A DNA stretch of 64,000 nucleotides from Chitinophagaceae bacterium (GTDB taxonomy: Bacteria; Bacteroidota; Bacteroidia; Chitinophagales; Chitinophagaceae). Position numbers and translations under genes: made by a program. The stretch covers positions 1 to 64,000 of the forward strand of contig SAIW01000016.1 of NCBI GenBank assembly GCA_004028795.1. Direction: 5' to 3'. Shown piece by piece: positions 62,078 through 64,000 of the stretch. Each line of letters opens with the position of its first letter. The stretch's first letter is position 1. Under the pieces are notes generated by a model. It searched no databases, had not been told where the DNA came from, and saw nothing but the letters and a program-made list of their open reading frames with translations.

Positions 62078-62137
62078 TTAAGAAATAATCATTACGATTA
62101 AAATTAAAGCAATCAAAACAATAAATGGCTTTAACAT
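62078..62137 (-). CDS. Candidate 19-residue hydrophobic peptide
   Basis: A complete small frame, MLKPFIVLIALILIVMIIS, lies alone between two hairpins. It is a single membrane-spanning segment with one Lys at the N-terminus. An oriented minus-strand terminator starts 43 bases past its stop, and the hairpin at 62223-62243 separates it from the PDH E2 gene, so it would be an independent transcript. TACTTTAG on the minus strand near 62170 is a one-mismatch TAnnTTTG candidate. No family is recognised; expression is unproven. Confidence 0.45.
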   Translation of the reverse strand: MLKPFIVLIALILIVMIIS

Positions 62138-62222
62138 AACAACTAACGGGGGGTTTAAGGTGTCGACTAAAGTAGTAATTTTTTTATTGATTTTTAAAAG
62201 ATGTACATGTTATTAAATTATT

Positions 62223-62243
62223 AAGCCCCGAAATTCGGGGCTT
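62223..62243 (-). terminator. Terminator of the PDH E2 gene
   Basis: AAGCCCCG-AAATT-CGGGGCTT palindrome about 30 bases past the stop of the E2 gene, followed on the minus strand by AATAATTTAATAAC. The T-run is poor but the stem is GC-rich. Confidence 0.65.
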
Positions 62244-62275
62244 AATAATTATTCAATTATAAACAAACTGTTTGG

Positions 62276-63928
62276 TTATACCAACATTCTCAAAGGCTCT
62301 TCTAACAAGCTTTTCAGCGTTTGCAGGAACGCTGCACCTGTAGCACCGTCAACAACTCTGTGGTCGCAACTTAATGTTACTTTCATAACATTTCCCGGAA
62401 CAACAGCACCATTCTTTACAACAGGTACCTGTGCAATGCCACCAACAGCCAATATACATGCATCGGGTGGATTGATGATGGCAGTAAACTCATCAATACC
62501 AAACATGCCTAAATTAGAAATAGTAAATGTACTTCCTTCCCAATCGCTCGGTTGTAATTTCTTATCTTTTGCTTTTTGTGCAAATTCTTTAACCTGTGTA
62601 GTTATTTGGCTTAAACTTAATGTATCTGCAAAACGAACAACAGGTACTAATAAACCTTCATCAACAGCTACTGCTACACCGATATTTATATGATGATTAA
62701 TTCTTATTTTATCTCCCAACCAGCTGCTGTTAATTTTCGGATGTTGTTTTAATGCGATAGCTGTTGCTTTCAACACTAAATCGTTAAAGCTGATTTTTAC
62801 TTTAGCATTTTCATTCAGCTTGGTACGGGCAGCAACTGCTGCATCCATATCAATGCTCATAGTTAAATAAAAATGCGGAGCGGTAAATAAGCTTTCACTT
62901 AAACGCTTCGCAATTACTTTACGCATTTGAGAAACAGGAACTTCATCGAATGAAACCTGACCAGCAGGTGCAGCAGCAACAACCTTTGGTGCTTCTGCTT
63001 TAACAGGCTCTGATGATGCAGCAGGTTGTGCAGAAGGTTTATAATTATCAATATCGCTTTTGGTTATTCTGCCGTTATCGCCACTGCCTTTTACATATCT
63101 TAAATCAATGCCTTTTTCTTCTGCTAATTTTTTAGCTAAAGGAGAAGCAAATATTCTTCCTTCATTCACCACTTCCTGTTGTTGAGGTTGAGGCGGAACG
63201 GCAGCTTTTGCAGGTTCTGCTTTGGTTTCAGATTTTACTTCTTCTGCTTTCGGACTTTCAGACTTTCCGCTTCCGCCTTTTACAGCAGCAACTATCGCAT
63301 TCACGTCTAAACCTTCTTTGCCAATAATACACAGCAAATCGTTAACTAAAATTTTTTCTCCTGCTTTTGCACCTTGGTATAATAAAATTCCATCTTTATA
63401 ACTTTCCAATTCCATGGTGGCTTTATCAGTTTCAATATCAGCCAGCACTTCTCCTTTCTTAACTGTATCACCAACATTTTTATTCCATGCTGCAATAACG
63501 CCTTCAGTCATGGTATCACTTAATCTTGGCATTAAAACAACTTCCTCCATTTTGCTTACATCAAGAGAAGCAGATGATGGTTGACTGGTAACAGGTGGCT
63601 GATTAGTTGTTGCTTTACTGTCATCTTGCTTTGGTGCTTCAGCAGGTTTTGATGCACTACCTCCGTTAATTAAACCACTGATATCTTCACCTGCTTTTCC
63701 GATTATTGCTAATAAATCATTAACCTGCAATTTGCCACCTTTTGCTGTACCGATATGTAATAAAGTTCCGTTTTGGTAGCTTTCTAATTCCATAGTGGCT
63801 TTATCGGTTTCTATTTCAGCCAATAAATCGCCTTTTTTAACTGTATCGCCCACTTTCTTGTGCCATGCTGCAATAACACCTTCTGTCATGGTATCACTCA
63901 GGCGGGGCATTAAAATTACTTCGGCCAT
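62276..63928 (-). CDS. pdhC: Pyruvate dehydrogenase complex dihydrolipoamide acetyltransferase (E2)
   Basis: 550 residues. Two lipoyl domains (~1-78 and ~130-205), each with ETDKATMELES containing the lipoylated Lys. Long Ala/Pro/Lys linkers follow. The E1/E3-binding domain (~260-295) has FASPLAKKLAEEKGIDLRYV, KGSGDNGRITKSDID. The C-terminal acyltransferase domain (~320-550) ends with SCDHRVVDGATGAAFL, which carries the catalytic His and Asp. It moves acetyl groups from pyruvate to CoA. The E1 and E3 genes are not in the window; similarity to other 2-oxoacid E2 subunits makes pyruvate the likely but not proven substrate. Confidence 0.93.
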   Translation of the reverse strand: MAEVILMPRLSDTMTEGVIAAWHKKVGDTVKKGDLLAEIETDKATMELESYQNGTLLHIGTAKGGKLQVNDLLAIIGKAGEDISGLINGGSASKPAEAPKQDDSKATTNQPPVTSQPSSASLDVSKMEEVVLMPRLSDTMTEGVIAAWNKNVGDTVKKGEVLADIETDKATMELESYKDGILLYQGAKAGEKILVNDLLCIIGKEGLDVNAIVAAVKGGSGKSESPKAEEVKSETKAEPAKAAVPPQPQQQEVVNEGRIFASPLAKKLAEEKGIDLRYVKGSGDNGRITKSDIDNYKPSAQPAASSEPVKAEAPKVVAAAPAGQVSFDEVPVSQMRKVIAKRLSESLFTAPHFYLTMSIDMDAAVAARTKLNENAKVKISFNDLVLKATAIALKQHPKINSSWLGDKIRINHHINIGVAVAVDEGLLVPVVRFADTLSLSQITTQVKEFAQKAKDKKLQPSDWEGSTFTISNLGMFGIDEFTAIINPPDACILAVGGIAQVPVVKNGAVVPGNVMKVTLSCDHRVVDGATGAAFLQTLKSLLEEPLRMLV

Positions 63929-64000
63929 AATCGTTTGCTCTTTAAAATTGGGCGTGAAATTAATGTAATTTATGGTAGTAGCAAGTATTGATTTTTGACT

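Overview
The window is AT-rich chromosomal DNA from a member of the Bacteroidota, most likely a Chitinophagaceae-type (Chitinophagales) bacterium. The basis is a SusC/D/E/F starch locus, GldH and PorP/SprF gliding and type IX secretion components, T9SS C-terminal sorting domains, GLPGLI, DUF4270, DUF4907, DUF5606 and DUF4304 proteins, a long-form IspG, TAnnTTTG-type promoter motifs and start codons mostly without Shine-Dalgarno sequences. The genus is inference. I see no rRNA, tRNA, CRISPR array, prophage or complete insertion sequence.

Layout. 1-5.3 kb: 3' part of a giant PKD-repeat surface protein with a gliding/T9SS C-terminal domain, then a PorP/SprF protein. 4.0-7.1 kb: islands of palindromic repeats, a DUF4304 gene, a PAP2-like membrane gene and a decayed duplicate of its 3' end. 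7.1-13.2 kb: rpoN, a small conserved protein, a large beta-barrel receptor, a PIN toxin-antitoxin pair and an L,D-transpeptidase. 13.4-19.7 kb: an ECF sigma/anti-sigma/outer-membrane-protein operon, then a histidine kinase/response regulator pair divergent from a GLPGLI gene. 19.8-27.6 kb: a lipoprotein, a DegT aminotransferase, a DsbA-like protein, and a minus-strand run (DM13, barrel, YHS, DoxX, DinB, NRDE, ATP-grasp, alpha/beta hydrolase). 27.7-36.9 kb: DUF5606, a ParE-type toxin-antitoxin pair, a GH3/beta-lactamase fusion, an S9 peptidase, an amidase and an outer-membrane barrel. 36.9-43.1 kb: DUF4270, Kelch, DUF4907, LytTR, NifU-like and ispG. 43.2-54.1 kb: an esterase-like protein, then the starch locus (GH13 amylase, SusC, SusD, SusE, SusF). 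54.2-64 kb: yicC-gldH-kinase-regulator, a formimidoylglutamase-like protein, an M13 peptidase, PBP4 and the PDH E2 subunit.

The main original observation is regulatory. Three TTAACC direct repeats with identical start-to-start spacing (10 then 21 bp) precede both the GLPGLI gene (beside the kinase/regulator pair) and the large beta-barrel gene 7 kb away. In each case a TAnnTTTG box follows, and its distance differs by exactly 10 bp, one helical turn. I infer that the adjacent OmpR-type regulator controls both genes.

Other points: three different four-copy heptamer repeats sit in frame inside ispG; a 19-residue hydrophobic peptide gene with its own oriented terminator lies between PBP4 and PDH E2; a LacI/MalR-like palindrome lies upstream of the amylase; and several families of short dispersed repeats fill the intergenic gaps.
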